A DNA stretch of 64,000 nucleotides from Bacillus sp. FSL K6-3431 (GTDB lineage: Bacteria; Bacillota; Bacilli; Bacillales; Bacillaceae_C): NCBI RefSeq assembly GCF_038002605.1, contig NZ_JBBOCT010000001.1, positions 5,394,001 to 5,458,000 of the forward strand, read 5' to 3'. Under the pieces are notes generated by a model that made no database searches, was not told where the DNA came from, and worked only from the letters and a program-made list of their open reading frames with translations. The translations under genes were made by a program, and so were the position numbers. Below are positions 54,148-64,000 of this stretch, piece after piece (position 1 is the stretch's first letter; each line of letters starts with the position of its first letter).

Positions 54148-55014
54148 ATGGCAGCAAAGATTATTGATGGAAAAGAAATTTCAACGCAAATTCGCAAAGA
54201 ATTAGAACAGGAAGTAAAAGCACTTACAGAGGCTGGAATTAGACCTGGACTTGCGGTCATTTTAGTTGGCAATAATCCTGCATCAAGAACCTATGTTACT
54301 TCAAAACAAAAAAGTTGCAAGGCAATCGGAATGGAATCTCTACTCATAGAATTTCCAGAGGATATCAAGGAACAGACTCTTTTGGAAAAAATTGAAGAGT
54401 TAAATGAGCAAAATAACATACATGGCATTTTAGTTCAGCTTCCGTTGCCAGCACATATTTCTGATGAAAAAGTAATTGAAACAATCTCGCCTGAAAAAGA
54501 TGTGGATGGTTTCCATCCCGTGAATATTGGGAAAATGATGACTGGACAGGATACATTTTTGCCGTGTACGCCTTTTGGTGTTTTAAAAATGCTCAAACAT
54601 ATGCAAATACCAATCGCTGGGAAACATGCTGTGATCGTGGGAAGAAGTAATATAGTCGGTAAACCTGCGGGTCAATTATTGCTAAACGAAAATGCTACAG
54701 TTACATATTGTCATTCAAAAACACAAGATCTTGCGGCCTTCACTACAAAGGCTGATATAGTCATTGCCGCTGTTGGTATAGCAAAAATGATCAAAGCTGA
54801 ACATATTAAAGAAGGCGCAGTAGTCATAGATGTAGGCATGAACAGAGATGAAAATGGGAAATTATGCGGTGATGTTGATTTTGAAGATGTTAAAGAAAAA
54901 GCGGGCTATATCACGCCCGTTCCTGGCGGCGTTGGGCCAATGACTATAACAATGCTTTTGTTTAATACAGTGAAATCAGCAAAAAATAATTTACAAAAAA
55001 AAACACAATCATAA
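54148..55014 (+). CDS. folD: Bifunctional methylene-THF dehydrogenase/cyclohydrolase
   Basis: A 288-residue FolD. It has the catalytic YVTSKQK Lys region, the VQLPLPAHI block, [10 protein letters not shown] and the C-terminal [12 protein letters not shown]. It interconverts methylene-, methenyl- and formyl-THF with NADP. ATG 54148 was chosen because GGGGGG lies 7 bases upstream; ATG 54142 sits too near. It is 15 bases from nusB. Confidence 0.96.
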   Translation: MAAKIIDGKEISTQIRKELEQEVKALTEAGIRPGLAVILVGNNPASRTYVTSKQKSCKAIGMESLLIEFPEDIKEQTLLEKIEELNEQNNIHGILVQLPLPAHISDEKVIETISPEKDVDGFHPVNIGKMMTGQDTFLPCTPFGVLKMLKHMQIPIAGKHAVIVGRSNIVGKPAGQLLLNENATVTYCHSKTQDLAAFTTKADIVIAAVGIAKMIKAEHIKEGAVVIDVGMNRDENGKLCGDVDFEDVKEKAGYITPVPGGVGPMTITMLLFNTVKSAKNNLQKKTQS

Positions 55015-55029
55015 TTAGTTTATAGTAAA

Positions 55030-55075
55030 ATAAAGAAAAGCTGTCGTCCCAGTGCGGATGCAGCTTTTCTTTAAA
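55030..55075 (+). terminator. Terminator after folD
   Basis: AAAGAAAAGCTG pairs with CAGCTTTTCTTT around a G+C-rich loop. Confidence 0.8.
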
Positions 55076-55119
55076 TGAAAAAAATAGTGGATTATATTTC
55101 CAAATGAAGGATGTGGAAA

Positions 55120-56475
55120 ATGCAAACGCCGCAGTATTTAACAGTCAAGTCCTTAACTAAATATATAAAGCGAAAATTTGATGCAGATCCATATCTTGCA
55201 GATGTATTAGTCAAAGGTGAAATATCTAACTTTAAAAAACATTCTAGTGGTCATATGTATTTTACTTTAAAAGATGATAAAGCAAGAATTATGGCTGTTA
55301 TGTTTGCAGGTTCTGCACGAACAATGAAGTTTCTGCCGGAAAACGGGATGAACGTTCTTGTTAAAGCAAGTGTTACTGTATATGAATCATCTGGACAATA
55401 TCAATTATATATTAAAGAAATGCAGCCTGATGGTGTAGGAGAACTATTTTTAGCTTATGAGCAATTAAAAGAAAAATTAGAAAAAGAAGGTTTATTTGAT
55501 CCCATGCACAAACAAAAGCTACCTTTCTATCCACAGACAATTGGGATTATTACATCGCCAACTGGAGCGGCGGTTAGGGATGTTATTATAACTATCAAAC
55601 GTCGCTATCCTATTGGGAAGATCTTGCTTATTCCTGCGCTTGTGCAAGGAGAAAATGCATCTCGTTCCATTGCAGAAGCAATAAATAAGGCGAATGAAAA
55701 TTCCGAAATCGATGTATTAATCGTTGGCAGAGGTGGAGGTTCCATAGAAGAACTTTGGGCTTTTAACGAAGAGGTTGTTGCACATGCCATCTATCAATCG
55801 AAAATTCCTATTATTTCCGCAGTCGGTCATGAAACGGATTTTACAATTGCGGATTTTGTTGCTGATGTGCGAGCAGCAACGCCAACTGCAGCAGCAGAAC
55901 TTGCTGTTCCTCATATAGAAGAATTATTAGAGCGGTTAATGAACCGAAAAAGTAGACTGTTTAGTAGTATGGGGCAACATATCCGTTTTAGGAAGAGTCA
56001 GTTAGAGTCAATTCAGCGTTCTTATATGATAAAGAATCCTCAAAAGTTATATGAACAAAGATGGGAGCAACTTGATAGGATGACAGAAAGGCTGCACTAT
56101 GGAAATAGAAATATTTTCGGACAAAAAAAGGATAGATTCACACAGCTTGAAAGCCTACTGAAACGCAACCATCCATCGAAAAAATTAATAATGAGTGTGG
56201 ATAGATATAACGCAGTAAAAAGGAGACTTACCAACGAAGCACGTAGTATATTTAAGCATAAGGCTAGAGAGTTTACTGGGAAAATGGCCACATTGGAGGC
56301 ATTAAGTCCATTAAGTATCTTGCAACGTGGATTTAGTATTGCTTATACAGATGAAAGTCATATTTTAAAAAGCGTGGAGCAAGTAGCGACAGGCGAAAAA
56401 ATAGAAGTGAATGTCACTGATGGCAGTTTAATTTGTACGATTAATCATATAAAAAAGGGTGAGGAAAATGAGTGA
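55120..56475 (+). CDS. xseA: Exodeoxyribonuclease VII large subunit
   Basis: A 451-residue protein with an N-terminal OB fold (VLVKGEISNFKKHSSGHMYF), a catalytic domain (ITSPTGAAVRDVI, GRGGGSIEELWAFNEE, SAVGHETDFTIADFVAD) and a long C-terminal coiled coil. With XseB it degrades single-stranded DNA in repair. ATG 55120 is preferred over 55111. It overlaps xseB by 8 bases. Confidence 0.95.
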   Translation: MQTPQYLTVKSLTKYIKRKFDADPYLADVLVKGEISNFKKHSSGHMYFTLKDDKARIMAVMFAGSARTMKFLPENGMNVLVKASVTVYESSGQYQLYIKEMQPDGVGELFLAYEQLKEKLEKEGLFDPMHKQKLPFYPQTIGIITSPTGAAVRDVIITIKRRYPIGKILLIPALVQGENASRSIAEAINKANENSEIDVLIVGRGGGSIEELWAFNEEVVAHAIYQSKIPIISAVGHETDFTIADFVADVRAATPTAAAELAVPHIEELLERLMNRKSRLFSSMGQHIRFRKSQLESIQRSYMIKNPQKLYEQRWEQLDRMTERLHYGNRNIFGQKKDRFTQLESLLKRNHPSKKLIMSVDRYNAVKRRLTNEARSIFKHKAREFTGKMATLEALSPLSILQRGFSIAYTDESHILKSVEQVATGEKIEVNVTDGSLICTINHIKKGEENE

Positions 56476-56698
56476 TACATTGACATTTGAAGAAGCGATG
56501 GAACAATTAGATATTATCGTTCAGAAACTGGAAGAAGGCGACATTCCTTTAGAAGAAGCATTAGCTAACTATCAAAAAGGGATGGAGCTATCTAAAATAT
56601 GCCATGATAAACTAAAAAATGCAGAAGAGCAGCTTACAACAGTTCTTACGGACAATGGAGAAGAAACGTTTCGCCTGCAAGAGGAGGATAAAGATTGA
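56468..56698 (+). CDS. xseB: Exodeoxyribonuclease VII small subunit
   Basis: A 76-residue helical protein with the family sequence TFEEAMEQLDIIVQKLEEG and LEEALANYQKGMEL. Several small subunits wrap the XseA coiled coil. ATG 56468 follows GGGTGAGG inside the end of xseA, and the stop overlaps the ispA TTG start, so the three genes are coupled. Confidence 0.95.
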   Translation: MSDTLTFEEAMEQLDIIVQKLEEGDIPLEEALANYQKGMELSKICHDKLKNAEEQLTTVLTDNGEETFRLQEEDKD

Positions 56699-57579
56699 CA
56701 TTAAGCATCGGAGAATTTACAAAACAGTATAAAACACTGATAGATAATGCACTGTTGTCAACAATCGAGAGGCTAGAAGCGCCTGAAGTCCTTAAAGAAG
56801 CGATGGACTACTCATTAAAAGCTGGAGGGAAAAGAATTAGGCCCTTATTGTTACTTTCTGCAATTGCAGCATTTGATAAAGAGCCTGCAAGTGGACTTAC
56901 AGCAGCTGTATCGATAGAGATGATTCATACATATTCACTCGTCCATGATGATCTACCTAGTATGGACGATGATGATCTTAGGCGCGGAAAACCAACAAAT
57001 CATATTGTTTACGGTGAAGCAATGGCGATCTTAGCGGGAGATGGATTATTAACCCATAGTTTTCAATTAATCGCTGATGATAAAACGTGGGATGCTGAGA
57101 CGAAGGTGAAACTAATCAGTTTACTAGCTAGATGTGCGGGTCCTGAAGGTATGGTTGGTGGACAAACCTCCGATATTCAAGGAGAAAATAAACACTTGGA
57201 CATGGAAGAATTAGAATATATTCATCGCCATAAGACTGGAAAATTACTAACATTTAGCGTCTTAGCTGGAGCAATAATTGGTGGTGCAACGAATGAACAA
57301 TTATCATTATTTGAGAAATATGCTCATCATTTAGGCCTCGCATTTCAAATTAGTGACGACATACTGGATATCGAGGGTAATGAACAAATAATGGGAAAAC
57401 CAGTTGGTAGTGATACTGGAAAAACGAAAAGCACTTATCCATCCATTTTAACATTAGATGGTGCCAAGAAGCATTTATCGGATCATATGGAAGCGGCGAA
57501 AAACACATTGAAAGAGATCGACCTCCAGACCACATTACTGGAACAAATAACAGATCTTATTGAGGGCCGAGATCATTGA
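56695..57579 (+). CDS. ispA: Farnesyl diphosphate synthase
   Basis: A 294-residue polyprenyl synthase. The first Asp-rich motif reads HDDLPSMDDDDLRRG and the second SDDILDIEG. It also has GGKRIRPLL and GGQTSDI. It condenses IPP with DMAPP and GPP to FPP for quinone and undecaprenyl synthesis. TTG 56695 lies behind GAGGAGG and overlaps the xseB stop codon. Confidence 0.94.
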   Translation: MTLSIGEFTKQYKTLIDNALLSTIERLEAPEVLKEAMDYSLKAGGKRIRPLLLLSAIAAFDKEPASGLTAAVSIEMIHTYSLVHDDLPSMDDDDLRRGKPTNHIVYGEAMAILAGDGLLTHSFQLIADDKTWDAETKVKLISLLARCAGPEGMVGGQTSDIQGENKHLDMEELEYIHRHKTGKLLTFSVLAGAIIGGATNEQLSLFEKYAHHLGLAFQISDDILDIEGNEQIMGKPVGSDTGKTKSTYPSILTLDGAKKHLSDHMEAAKNTLKEIDLQTTLLEQITDLIEGRDH

Positions 57580-57715
57580 TGACTTTACGATAGATTGAAA
57601 ATGAACCGTCTTTATGATACAATTTCTGAAGGTTGTAGATGGTGCTGAATTCTAGTCAATCAACCGGTTTTAAAGATGGGCCTAAAAGTCTATTAACGAA
57701 TGGTGAAGAAATTAT

Positions 57716-57913
57716 ATGAAAGATATTTTTAACACTCAATTAAATGGAGCGTCAGTATCGCCGTTATCACATTCGTGTTAGCGGCTATTTTTTCAATTGC
57801 TTCCAACGGGATATTAAATAATTCCGTGGCCACCTGGGCTTCTAGTTGTACTTTTTATTGTATTGATTGGTATACTTTTTGATATGATAACAATTGCATC
57901 GCACGCACTATAA
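57716..57913 (+). pseudogene. Decayed membrane-protein gene between ispA and dxs
   Basis: Joining three frames gives MKDIFNTQL, WSVSIAVITFVLAAIFSI, ASNGILNNSV and PPGLLVVLFIVLIGILFDM, then ITIASHAL and a stop. This is the two-helix start of a larger conserved bacillar membrane protein, broken by at least two frameshifts and truncated. The ATG has a fair ribosome binding site. The parent family could not be named with confidence. The rest of the 57.58-57.98 kb interval holds nothing recognisable. Confidence 0.55.
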
Positions 57914-57985
57914 TAAAAACAATAAAAAGCAAAAAGATGAAGCGAAGACGAAGCAAAATATAAGAAACGAAAGTGAGTGGTCCCG

Positions 57986-59878
57986 TTGGATCTATTGACA
58001 ATTAAAGACCCTTCATTTCTGAAAAAAATGAATAATGATGAATTAGAAAAATTAAGTTCAGAAATCCGTAATTTTTTAATAGAAAGACTTTCCCTAACAG
58101 GTGGGCATATTGGTCCGAATCTGGGAGTGGTTGAATTAACACTTGCACTGCATAAATGCTTTGATAGTCCTAAAGATAAAATACTTTGGGATGTGGGACA
58201 TCAATCATACGTTCATAAAATATTAACTGGCAGAGGGGATCAATTCGACACTCTCCGGCAATATAAGGGATTATGTGGTTTTCCGAAAATGTCTGAAAGT
58301 GAGCATGACGTCTGGGAAACTGGGCATAGCTCTACATCGCTATCAGCAGCAATGGGCATGGCAATCGCTCGTGATATTAAAGGTGATTCATCGTACGTTA
58401 TACCAGTAATAGGAGATGGCGCCTTAACAGGTGGCATGGCATTGGAAGCATTGAATCATATCGGACATGAACAAAAAGATATGATTGTTGTATTAAATGA
58501 TAATGAAATGTCCATTGCACCCAATGTTGGTGCTCTACATAATATCCTTGGAAAACTTAGGACAGCTGGAAAGTACCAATGGGCTAAAGATGAACTGGAA
58601 TATTTATTGAAAAGAATACCAGCTGTTGGTGGCAAACTAGCTGCAACTGCTGAAAGAGTAAAGGATAGTTTGAAGTATTTACTTGTTTCTGGTGTGTTTT
58701 TCGAGGAACTCGGATTTACTTATTTAGGTCCGGTTGACGGTCATGATTACGATGATTTATTTGAGAATCTTCAATATGCAAAGAAAACAAAAGGTCCTGT
58801 ATTATTACACGTGATAACAAAAAAAGGCAAGGGCTATAGTCCAGCTGAATCAGATAAAATTGGTACTTGGCATGGTATTGGTCAATATAAAATAGAAACA
58901 GGCGATTTAATCAAGGCTGTTAATACACCTCCAGCATGGAGTGCTGTTGTAAGTGAAACTGTTCGGACGCTTGCAAGAGAAGATAATCGGATTGTCGCGA
59001 TTACACCTGCAATGCCTGTCGGATCAAAGCTCGAAAATTTTGCAAAAGAATTTCCCGACCGAATGTTTGACGTGGGCATTGCTGAGCAACATGCAACGAC
59101 CATGGCGGCTGGATTAGCAACACAGAAAATGAAACCATTTCTCGCCATTTATTCCACATTTCTTCAAAGAGCATATGACCAAGTTTTACATGATGTTTGT
59201 AGACAAAACTTAAATGTATTTTTTGCTATTGATAGGGCGGGGCTGGTCGGTGCAGATGGGGAAACACATCAAGGTGTTTTTGATGTTGCGTTTTTAAGAA
59301 GTCTGCCGAATATGGTATTAATGATGCCGAAGGACGAAAACGAAGGGCAGCATATGGTCAATACTGCTGTTCAATATGATGATGGACCCATTGGACTTAG
59401 AATTCCGCGTGGGAATGGGTACGGCGTTCCTATGGATGAGAATCTACAAATCATACCTATCGGTTCATGGGAAATATTAAAAACTGGCAATGATGCGGTG
59501 ATTCTTACTTTTGGGACGACAATTCCGATGGCAATGGAAGCAGCTAAGAGATTAGAAAAGCAAGGAATCATGATACGAGTTGTCAACGCGCGATTTATTA
59601 AGCCAATGGATGAAAAAATGCTCCATCAGATTTTAGAGAATAATTTGCCGATCTTAACAGTCGAAGAGGCAGTGCTTCAAGGTGGATTCGGTAGTGCTGT
59701 AATGGAATTTGCTCATGATCAAGGGTACCATCATGCAATAATCGAGCGAATAGGCATACCTGACAATTTTATTGAACATGGATCTGTAAAAGAATTATTA
59801 AAAGAAATAAATATGACATCTGAAAGTATCGTATCAAAAATCAATGCGATTTTACCGCAAAAGATAAAAAGGGCGTAG
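57986..59878 (+). CDS. dxs: 1-deoxy-D-xylulose-5-phosphate synthase
   Basis: A 630-residue thiamine-diphosphate enzyme, the first step of the MEP isoprenoid pathway. It has the TPP motif [15 protein letters not shown] with [12 protein letters not shown], the transketolase-type [11 protein letters not shown]lu motif, and [14 protein letters not shown] 57986 gives the usual MDLLTI start behind AAGTGAGTGG; GTG 57977 would add three residues. It precedes yqxC by 5 bases. Confidence 0.95.
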   Translation: MDLLTIKDPSFLKKMNNDELEKLSSEIRNFLIERLSLTGGHIGPNLGVVELTLALHKCFDSPKDKILWDVGHQSYVHKILTGRGDQFDTLRQYKGLCGFPKMSESEHDVWETGHSSTSLSAAMGMAIARDIKGDSSYVIPVIGDGALTGGMALEALNHIGHEQKDMIVVLNDNEMSIAPNVGALHNILGKLRTAGKYQWAKDELEYLLKRIPAVGGKLAATAERVKDSLKYLLVSGVFFEELGFTYLGPVDGHDYDDLFENLQYAKKTKGPVLLHVITKKGKGYSPAESDKIGTWHGIGQYKIETGDLIKAVNTPPAWSAVVSETVRTLAREDNRIVAITPAMPVGSKLENFAKEFPDRMFDVGIAEQHATTMAAGLATQKMKPFLAIYSTFLQRAYDQVLHDVCRQNLNVFFAIDRAGLVGADGETHQGVFDVAFLRSLPNMVLMMPKDENEGQHMVNTAVQYDDGPIGLRIPRGNGYGVPMDENLQIIPIGSWEILKTGNDAVILTFGTTIPMAMEAAKRLEKQGIMIRVVNARFIKPMDEKMLHQILENNLPILTVEEAVLQGGFGSAVMEFAHDQGYHHAIIERIGIPDNFIEHGSVKELLKEINMTSESIVSKINAILPQKIKRA

Positions 59879-59883
59879 CGTGA

Positions 59884-60711
59884 ATGAAAGCAAAAAAACA
59901 AAGGCTTGATATATTATTAGTGGAACGTGGTCTTAGTGAAACACGAGAAAAGGCAAAGCGGGCTATAATGGCAGGTATTGTTTTTTCAAATGAAATGAGA
60001 CTTGATAAACCTGGTGAAAAAGTAAACGAAGATATCGAATTAGTTATTAAAGGGAAAACAATGCCGTATGTAAGTCGTGGTGGATTGAAGCTTGAAAAGG
60101 CTTTGCAGGCATTTGAGATCAAAATGGATGGTAAAGTATTGATTGATATCGGCGCCTCAACTGGTGGGTTTACGGACTGTGCGCTGCAAAATGGTGCATT
60201 GATGTCATATGCGATTGATGTGGGCTATAATCAATTAGCATGGAAACTCCGTCAAGATGAGCGTGTGATTGTAATGGAAAGAACGAATTTTCGTTATGTT
60301 GAACCAGCTGATTTAGGAAAAGGCGTGCCAAATATATCTACTATTGACGTTTCGTTTATTTCATTAACGCTAATTTTACCTGTACTTAAGCATTTATTAG
60401 CAACAGGGAGCGACGTTATCGCTTTAATAAAGCCACAGTTTGAAGCAGGAAAAGGCCAAGTTGGAAAAAAAGGGATTGTTCGTGAAAAAAATATTCATGA
60501 GGACGTAATTACGAAAATCAAAGACTTTTCCTTGGCACAAGGTTACAATGTGTTAAATCTCTCTTATTCACCAATCACTGGTGGTGAAGGGAATATTGAA
60601 TTTTTAATTCATCTAGGTTGGGATGGTAAAACAGACCAATCCGGATCCAATAAATTGCTTGACACAGTATCAGATATCGTAAATGAAGCACATGAAAATT
60701 TTAAAAAATAA
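59884..60711 (+). CDS. yqxC: TlyA-family rRNA 2'-O-methyltransferase (YqxC)
   Basis: A 275-residue protein with an N-terminal S4 RNA-binding domain (LDILLVERGLSETREKAK) and an FtsJ-like methyltransferase domain. The SAM motif is LIDIGASTGGFTDC, followed by VSFISLTLILP and ALIKPQFEAGKGQVGKKGIV. It is predicted to methylate ribosomal RNA cytidines. It is part of the ispA-dxs-yqxC-argR-recN series. Confidence 0.92.
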   Translation: MKAKKQRLDILLVERGLSETREKAKRAIMAGIVFSNEMRLDKPGEKVNEDIELVIKGKTMPYVSRGGLKLEKALQAFEIKMDGKVLIDIGASTGGFTDCALQNGALMSYAIDVGYNQLAWKLRQDERVIVMERTNFRYVEPADLGKGVPNISTIDVSFISLTLILPVLKHLLATGSDVIALIKPQFEAGKGQVGKKGIVREKNIHEDVITKIKDFSLAQGYNVLNLSYSPITGGEGNIEFLIHLGWDGKTDQSGSNKLLDTVSDIVNEAHENFKK

Positions 60712-60721
60712 ATGTTTGGAT

Positions 60722-60757
60722 TTAAGGGCTTTTCCTTTGGGATTGCCCTTTTCTTAA
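60722..60757 (+). terminator. Terminator between yqxC and argR
   Basis: AAGGGC pairs with GCCCTT around a 15-base loop, followed by TTCTT. Its strength is moderate. Confidence 0.55.
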
Positions 60758-60818
60758 TGAGTATTTATAATGATGTATAAATGAGCATAAAAATGCATAT
60801 TTAAAAGGTGGGTCAAAT

Positions 60819-61268
60819 ATGACAAAAGGTCAAAGACATATAAAAATCAGAGAGCTGATAGGAACAAAGGAAATCGAAACGCAGGATGAGCTTGTAGAAC
60901 GCTTGAAAAACGAAAATTATAACGTCACACAGGCAACCATATCAAGGGATATTAAAGAACTACACTTAGTCAAAGTTCCATTAATTGATGGACGTTATAA
61001 ATATAGTTTGCCTGCAGATCAACGATTTAATCCACTGCAAAAACTAAAACGGGCATTAACTGATTCCTTTGTTGGAATTGACTATTCAGAAAATTTACTT
61101 GTAATGAAAACATTACCTGGAAATGCGCAAGCTGTGGGTGCACTAATCGACCACCTGGATTGGGGCGAAATTATGGGTTCGATATGTGGAGATGATACAT
61201 GTCTGATTATATGTAGAACAGCTGAAGATGCAAGTGTAGTCAATGATAAACTCATTGAAATGTTATAA
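60819..61268 (+). CDS. argR: Arginine repressor ArgR/AhrC
   Basis: A 149-residue regulator with an N-terminal winged helix ([18 protein letters not shown]) and a C-terminal hexamerisation and arginine-binding domain ([28 protein letters not shown]). It represses arginine biosynthesis and activates catabolism. AAAAGGTGGG precedes the ATG. A MITE-like repeat starts 2 bases past its stop codon. Confidence 0.96.
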   Translation: MTKGQRHIKIRELIGTKEIETQDELVERLKNENYNVTQATISRDIKELHLVKVPLIDGRYKYSLPADQRFNPLQKLKRALTDSFVGIDYSENLLVMKTLPGNAQAVGALIDHLDWGEIMGSICGDDTCLIICRTAEDASVVNDKLIEML

Positions 61269-61269
61269 A

Positions 61270-61420
61270 AGGATGTTCAAAAAGTCCGGTAAAAATTGCT
61301 GTCGAATTTCGTTGTCAGCTTGCTTCTCCGCTCCTCACGTATTAAAAGCATACGCTCGGTGCTCGAAGTCTGCGCTTCCTAGAACTTCTCGGCTCTTTTT
61401 ATCCTCCTTTTTGAACACGC
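61270..61420. repeat. MITE-like repeat, copy 4 (variant)
   Basis: About 150 bp from GGATGTTCAAAAAGTCC to CTCCTTTTTGAACACGC. It keeps the ends and the 'cacgtattaaaagcatacgctc' core of copy 2, but the flanking internal sequences differ. It fills the whole argR-recN gap, leaving only the recN ribosome binding site outside. Confidence 0.75.
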
Positions 61421-61447
61421 ATTATAAGAATGTGAGGTGTAATCTCT

Positions 61448-63139
61448 TTGTTGCAAGAACTGTCCATTAAAAATTTTGCAATCATTGATGAAATTTCGGT
61501 TTCATTTAATAAAGGATTAACGGTTTTAACTGGAGAAACTGGTGCGGGAAAATCAATCATTATCGATGCTGTTCATCTACTCGTAGGAGGGCGCGGTTCT
61601 TCCGAGTTTGTTCGGCACGGCGAGAAAAAGGCAGAAATCGAAGGGTTATTTTATTTGGATGAGAAGCATCCATGCTTTGCTAAAGCAAGTGAATTTGGAA
61701 TTGAAATCGAAGAGGGTATGCTCATTTTACGTCGTGATATAGCGCAATCAGGGAAAAGTGTTTGTCGCATTAATGGGAAACTTGTAACGATTGCTGTTTT
61801 GCGTGAAATAGGTAGTACGATCATCGATATCCATGGTCAACATGAACATCAAGAATTAATGGATGAATCATTACATCTTCATTTATTAGATCAATTTGGC
61901 AAAGAGGAGATTGGTAAAGCATTATATGACTATCAAGAAATCTTTGTTGAATATGATCAAACCGCTAAACAAATGAAGCAACTTACTGAAAATGAACAGC
62001 AAATGGCGCATAGGCTAGACCTGCTCCAATTTCAGCTACAGGAAATACAAGCGGCAAATTTAAAACTAAACGAAGATGAAGAACTAATGGGCGAAAAGGG
62101 TCGCCTGACTAATTTTGAAAAAATATTTGCAGCGATTAAATCGGGTTATGAAGGATTACAGGGTGAGCAGCGAGCCATGGATTATATTGGACATGCAATG
62201 GGGCATTTGGAAACTGCTTCTGACCTCGATGACCATTATGTGGAAATATTAGACTCTGTCGCAACTAGTTATTATGCTCTTGAAGACGTAGTTGGTACGT
62301 TAAGATCAGAATTGGATAAACTAGAATTTGATCCAATGCGATTAAACGAAGTGGAGTCTAGGTTAGATGAAATTAACCAACTAAAACGAAAATATGGCAC
62401 AACTGTAGAAGAGATCATTGAATTCAGTGCAAAAGTTGAAGAAGAAATCGAATTAATAATAAATCGAGACGTTCGAATTAATCAGCTCGAATCAAAGCTG
62501 TCATCCTTAAAAGAAGATTTACTCTTGGAAGGAAAACAATTAAGCGATTTACGAAAAAAATGGTCGAAAAGATTAACAAAAGCGATTCATCATGAATTAA
62601 AACAGCTCTATATGGACAAAACAATATTTGAACCCATATTTAAAGCTTCCGCAAATGAAGTCTCTTTTAAACAAGATGGAATAGATGAAGTAGCCTTTTA
62701 TATTTCAACAAATCCTGGAGAACCATTAAAGCCGCTTTCAAAAGTAGCTTCAGGAGGAGAATTATCCAGGATGATGTTGGCACTTAAAACAATTTTCTCC
62801 AAGCATCAAGGAATTACATCGATTATTTTTGATGAGGTTGATACAGGAGTGAGTGGAAGAGTAGCACAATCAATAGCCGAGAAAATTCACCAAGTATCTT
62901 CGCATTCACAAGTGTTATGCATTTCACATTTACCTCAAGTGGCTGCTATGGCTGATACACATTTATTGATATCTAAAAATATTAATGCTGGAAGAACAAA
63001 AACCAATCTTTGCATATTAAACAAAGAAGAAAAAATAAAGGAAATTGGGAGAATGATTTCCGGAGTGGAAATCACTACTGTCACAAAAGAACATGCGAAA
63101 GAATTGTTAGAAATTGCCTATACGATAAAAAAAACTTGA
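61448..63139 (+). CDS. recN: DNA repair ATPase RecN
   Basis: A 563-residue SMC-like protein. It has Walker A GETGAGKSI (about residues 30-38), long central coiled coils (about 155-350), the signature ASGGELSRMMLALK and Walker B IIFDEVDTGVSG. It acts early at double-strand breaks. TTG 61448 follows GAGGTG; TTG 61451 is also possible. Confidence 0.95.
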   Translation: MLQELSIKNFAIIDEISVSFNKGLTVLTGETGAGKSIIIDAVHLLVGGRGSSEFVRHGEKKAEIEGLFYLDEKHPCFAKASEFGIEIEEGMLILRRDIAQSGKSVCRINGKLVTIAVLREIGSTIIDIHGQHEHQELMDESLHLHLLDQFGKEEIGKALYDYQEIFVEYDQTAKQMKQLTENEQQMAHRLDLLQFQLQEIQAANLKLNEDEELMGEKGRLTNFEKIFAAIKSGYEGLQGEQRAMDYIGHAMGHLETASDLDDHYVEILDSVATSYYALEDVVGTLRSELDKLEFDPMRLNEVESRLDEINQLKRKYGTTVEEIIEFSAKVEEEIELIINRDVRINQLESKLSSLKEDLLLEGKQLSDLRKKWSKRLTKAIHHELKQLYMDKTIFEPIFKASANEVSFKQDGIDEVAFYISTNPGEPLKPLSKVASGGELSRMMLALKTIFSKHQGITSIIFDEVDTGVSGRVAQSIAEKIHQVSSHSQVLCISHLPQVAAMADTHLLISKNINAGRTKTNLCILNKEEKIKEIGRMISGVEITTVTKEHAKELLEIAYTIKKT

Positions 63140-63176
63140 AAAGCTATCCTATATTGGACAGCTTTTTTCTTTTTCG
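63137..63176 (+). terminator. Terminator of recN
   Basis: AAAAGCT.TCC pairs with GGA.AGCTTTTTT around TATATT, followed by CTTTTT. Confidence 0.75.
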
Positions 63177-63249
63177 CTTGTTATAAATGCATGCATTGCA
63201 GGCTAAATTATAGGTGTGGGCTAGAAAGCGAGGAGAGTGAACATGATTG

Positions 63250-64000
63250 ATGTATGAACGCATAAGAAAATTAACTGGTGGAATTCTCCTTGTTTCACTG
63301 ATCATGTTGGCTTTTTATGAGCCATTTCAACAATATATTAAAATTCCCTCCAGCATTACAATGTTCGAAGGGGATGAAGAAATAATTACCAAAAGCGGTA
63401 GCGTTGCTGTATCTACAGCTTCTACAAATATAAATACAGCATTTACCGAAGATGAGCAAGCTATTTCTCTACAGGGAACGAATGCTGGTGAAGATAAATT
63501 AATATTGGAATTTGCTGGTTTTCCTGTCAAAGAAGTCGATGTAAATATCCTTAAAGACTTTAAAATACTACCAGGTGGGCAATCGATTGGTGTTAAATTA
63601 AATACATTAGGGGTATTAGTGGTAGGACATCATCTTGTAGCAACAGCAAATGAAAAAGTATCACCAGGAGAAGATGCAAATATTAAAGTTGGTGATATTA
63701 TTACAACAATTGACGGTGAAAAAATTGAGGAAATGGTCGACGTTGCTCCTTTTGTAGAGGAGGCTGGAAAGAAAGGAAAGTCTCTTTTATTTACAATTCA
63801 ACGTGGCCAAGAAAAAATAGAAACATCGATAAAACCGATGTTAGACGATAAAACAAAAGCATATAAATTAGGTTTATATATTCGTGATTCTGCTGCTGGT
63901 ATTGGAACAATGACTTTTTATGATCCCAAATCGAAAAAATACGGCGCACTTGGTCATGTAATTTCCGATATGGATACAAAAAAGCCAATCGTCGTTGAGG
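63250..64000 (+). CDS. spoIVB: Stage IV sporulation serine protease SpoIVB, 5' part
   Basis: The frame is open from ATG 63250 to the window end (about 250 residues). It begins [15 protein letters not shown], aligning with B. subtilis MPDNIRKAVG, with one membrane helix and then a PDZ domain ([26 protein letters not shown]). The SA-clan protease domain begins near the edge ([20 protein letters not shown], whose His is catalytic). SpoIVB is secreted from the forespore and triggers pro-SigK processing. An ATG at 63243, better spaced from GAGGAG, opens only a four-codon frame. Confidence 0.92.
   Translation, partial: MYERIRKLTGGILLVSLIMLAFYEPFQQYIKIPSSITMFEGDEEIITKSGSVAVSTASTNINTAFTEDEQAISLQGTNAGEDKLILEFAGFPVKEVDVNILKDFKILPGGQSIGVKLNTLGVLVVGHHLVATANEKVSPGEDANIKVGDIITTIDGEKIEEMVDVAPFVEEAGKKGKSLLFTIQRGQEKIETSIKPMLDDKTKAYKLGLYIRDSAAGIGTMTFYDPKSKKYGALGHVISDMDTKKPIVVE

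Overview
The window comes from a low-G+C, endospore-forming, potentially competent member of the Bacillaceae. Gene order follows the Bacillus subtilis yqgN-to-spoIVB segment almost gene for gene: yqgN, yqgO, gluP, yqgQ, glcK, yqgS, yqgU, yqgW, yqgX, yqgY, comGA-GG, aroK, yqzE, yqhG, yqhH, gcvT-gcvPA-gcvPB, yqhL, yqhO, yqhP, yqhQ, yqhR, aroQ, yqhT, efp, spoIIIAA-AH, accB, accC, yqhY, nusB, folD, xseA, xseB, ispA, dxs, yqxC, ahrC/argR, recN, spoIVB. The genus cannot be fixed from the sequence alone. No rRNA, tRNA or CRISPR was seen.

Layout. 1-8.7 kb: folate, rhomboid protease, glucokinase, lipoteichoic-acid-synthase-like and small conserved genes. 9-12.8 kb: the comG competence pseudopilus operon, ending in a very short comGG with no ordinary start codon. 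12.8-16.1 kb: aroK, yqzE and the divergent yqhG-yqhH pair. 16.3-20.5 kb: a tandem glycine riboswitch ahead of the glycine cleavage genes. 20.5-25.1 kb: a predicted ATPase, a rhodanese, and a B12-dependent ribonucleotide reductase (nrdJ) with two NrdR-box-like sites upstream. nrdJ is split by a compact 242-nt group I intron directly after the NPCG catalytic motif. 25.2-30.4 kb: the yqhO-efp block.

30.4-45.0 kb: an accessory island inserted between efp and spoIIIAA. It holds a YesM/YesN-type two-component system, two tandem and divergent GH32-like beta-fructosidases, a VOC-family protein, and a sugar ABC importer (binding lipoprotein plus two permeases, no ATPase). Decayed transposases (DUF4277/IS1634-like, IS1182-like, IS3-like) and G+C-rich palindromic repeats lie around and inside it. 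Its likely job is to sense, import and cleave a fructose-containing or related oligosaccharide. The substrate is not evident, because both enzymes keep the GH32 nucleophile Asp while losing most of the motif around it.

45-64 kb: the spoIIIA operon for the forespore-mother cell channel, fatty-acid and folate/DNA-repair/isoprenoid housekeeping genes, then argR, recN and the 5' part of spoIVB. A family of MITE-like repeats ending in GATGTTCAAAAAG/CTTTTTGAACA has four copies in the window. One copy is enlarged by internal 42-45 bp tandem repeats upstream of nusB.

Most worth a second look: the nrdJ intron, the GH32 pair with the rewritten active-site motif, three membrane-protein genes whose best starts are AUU or AUC codons, and the repeat family.
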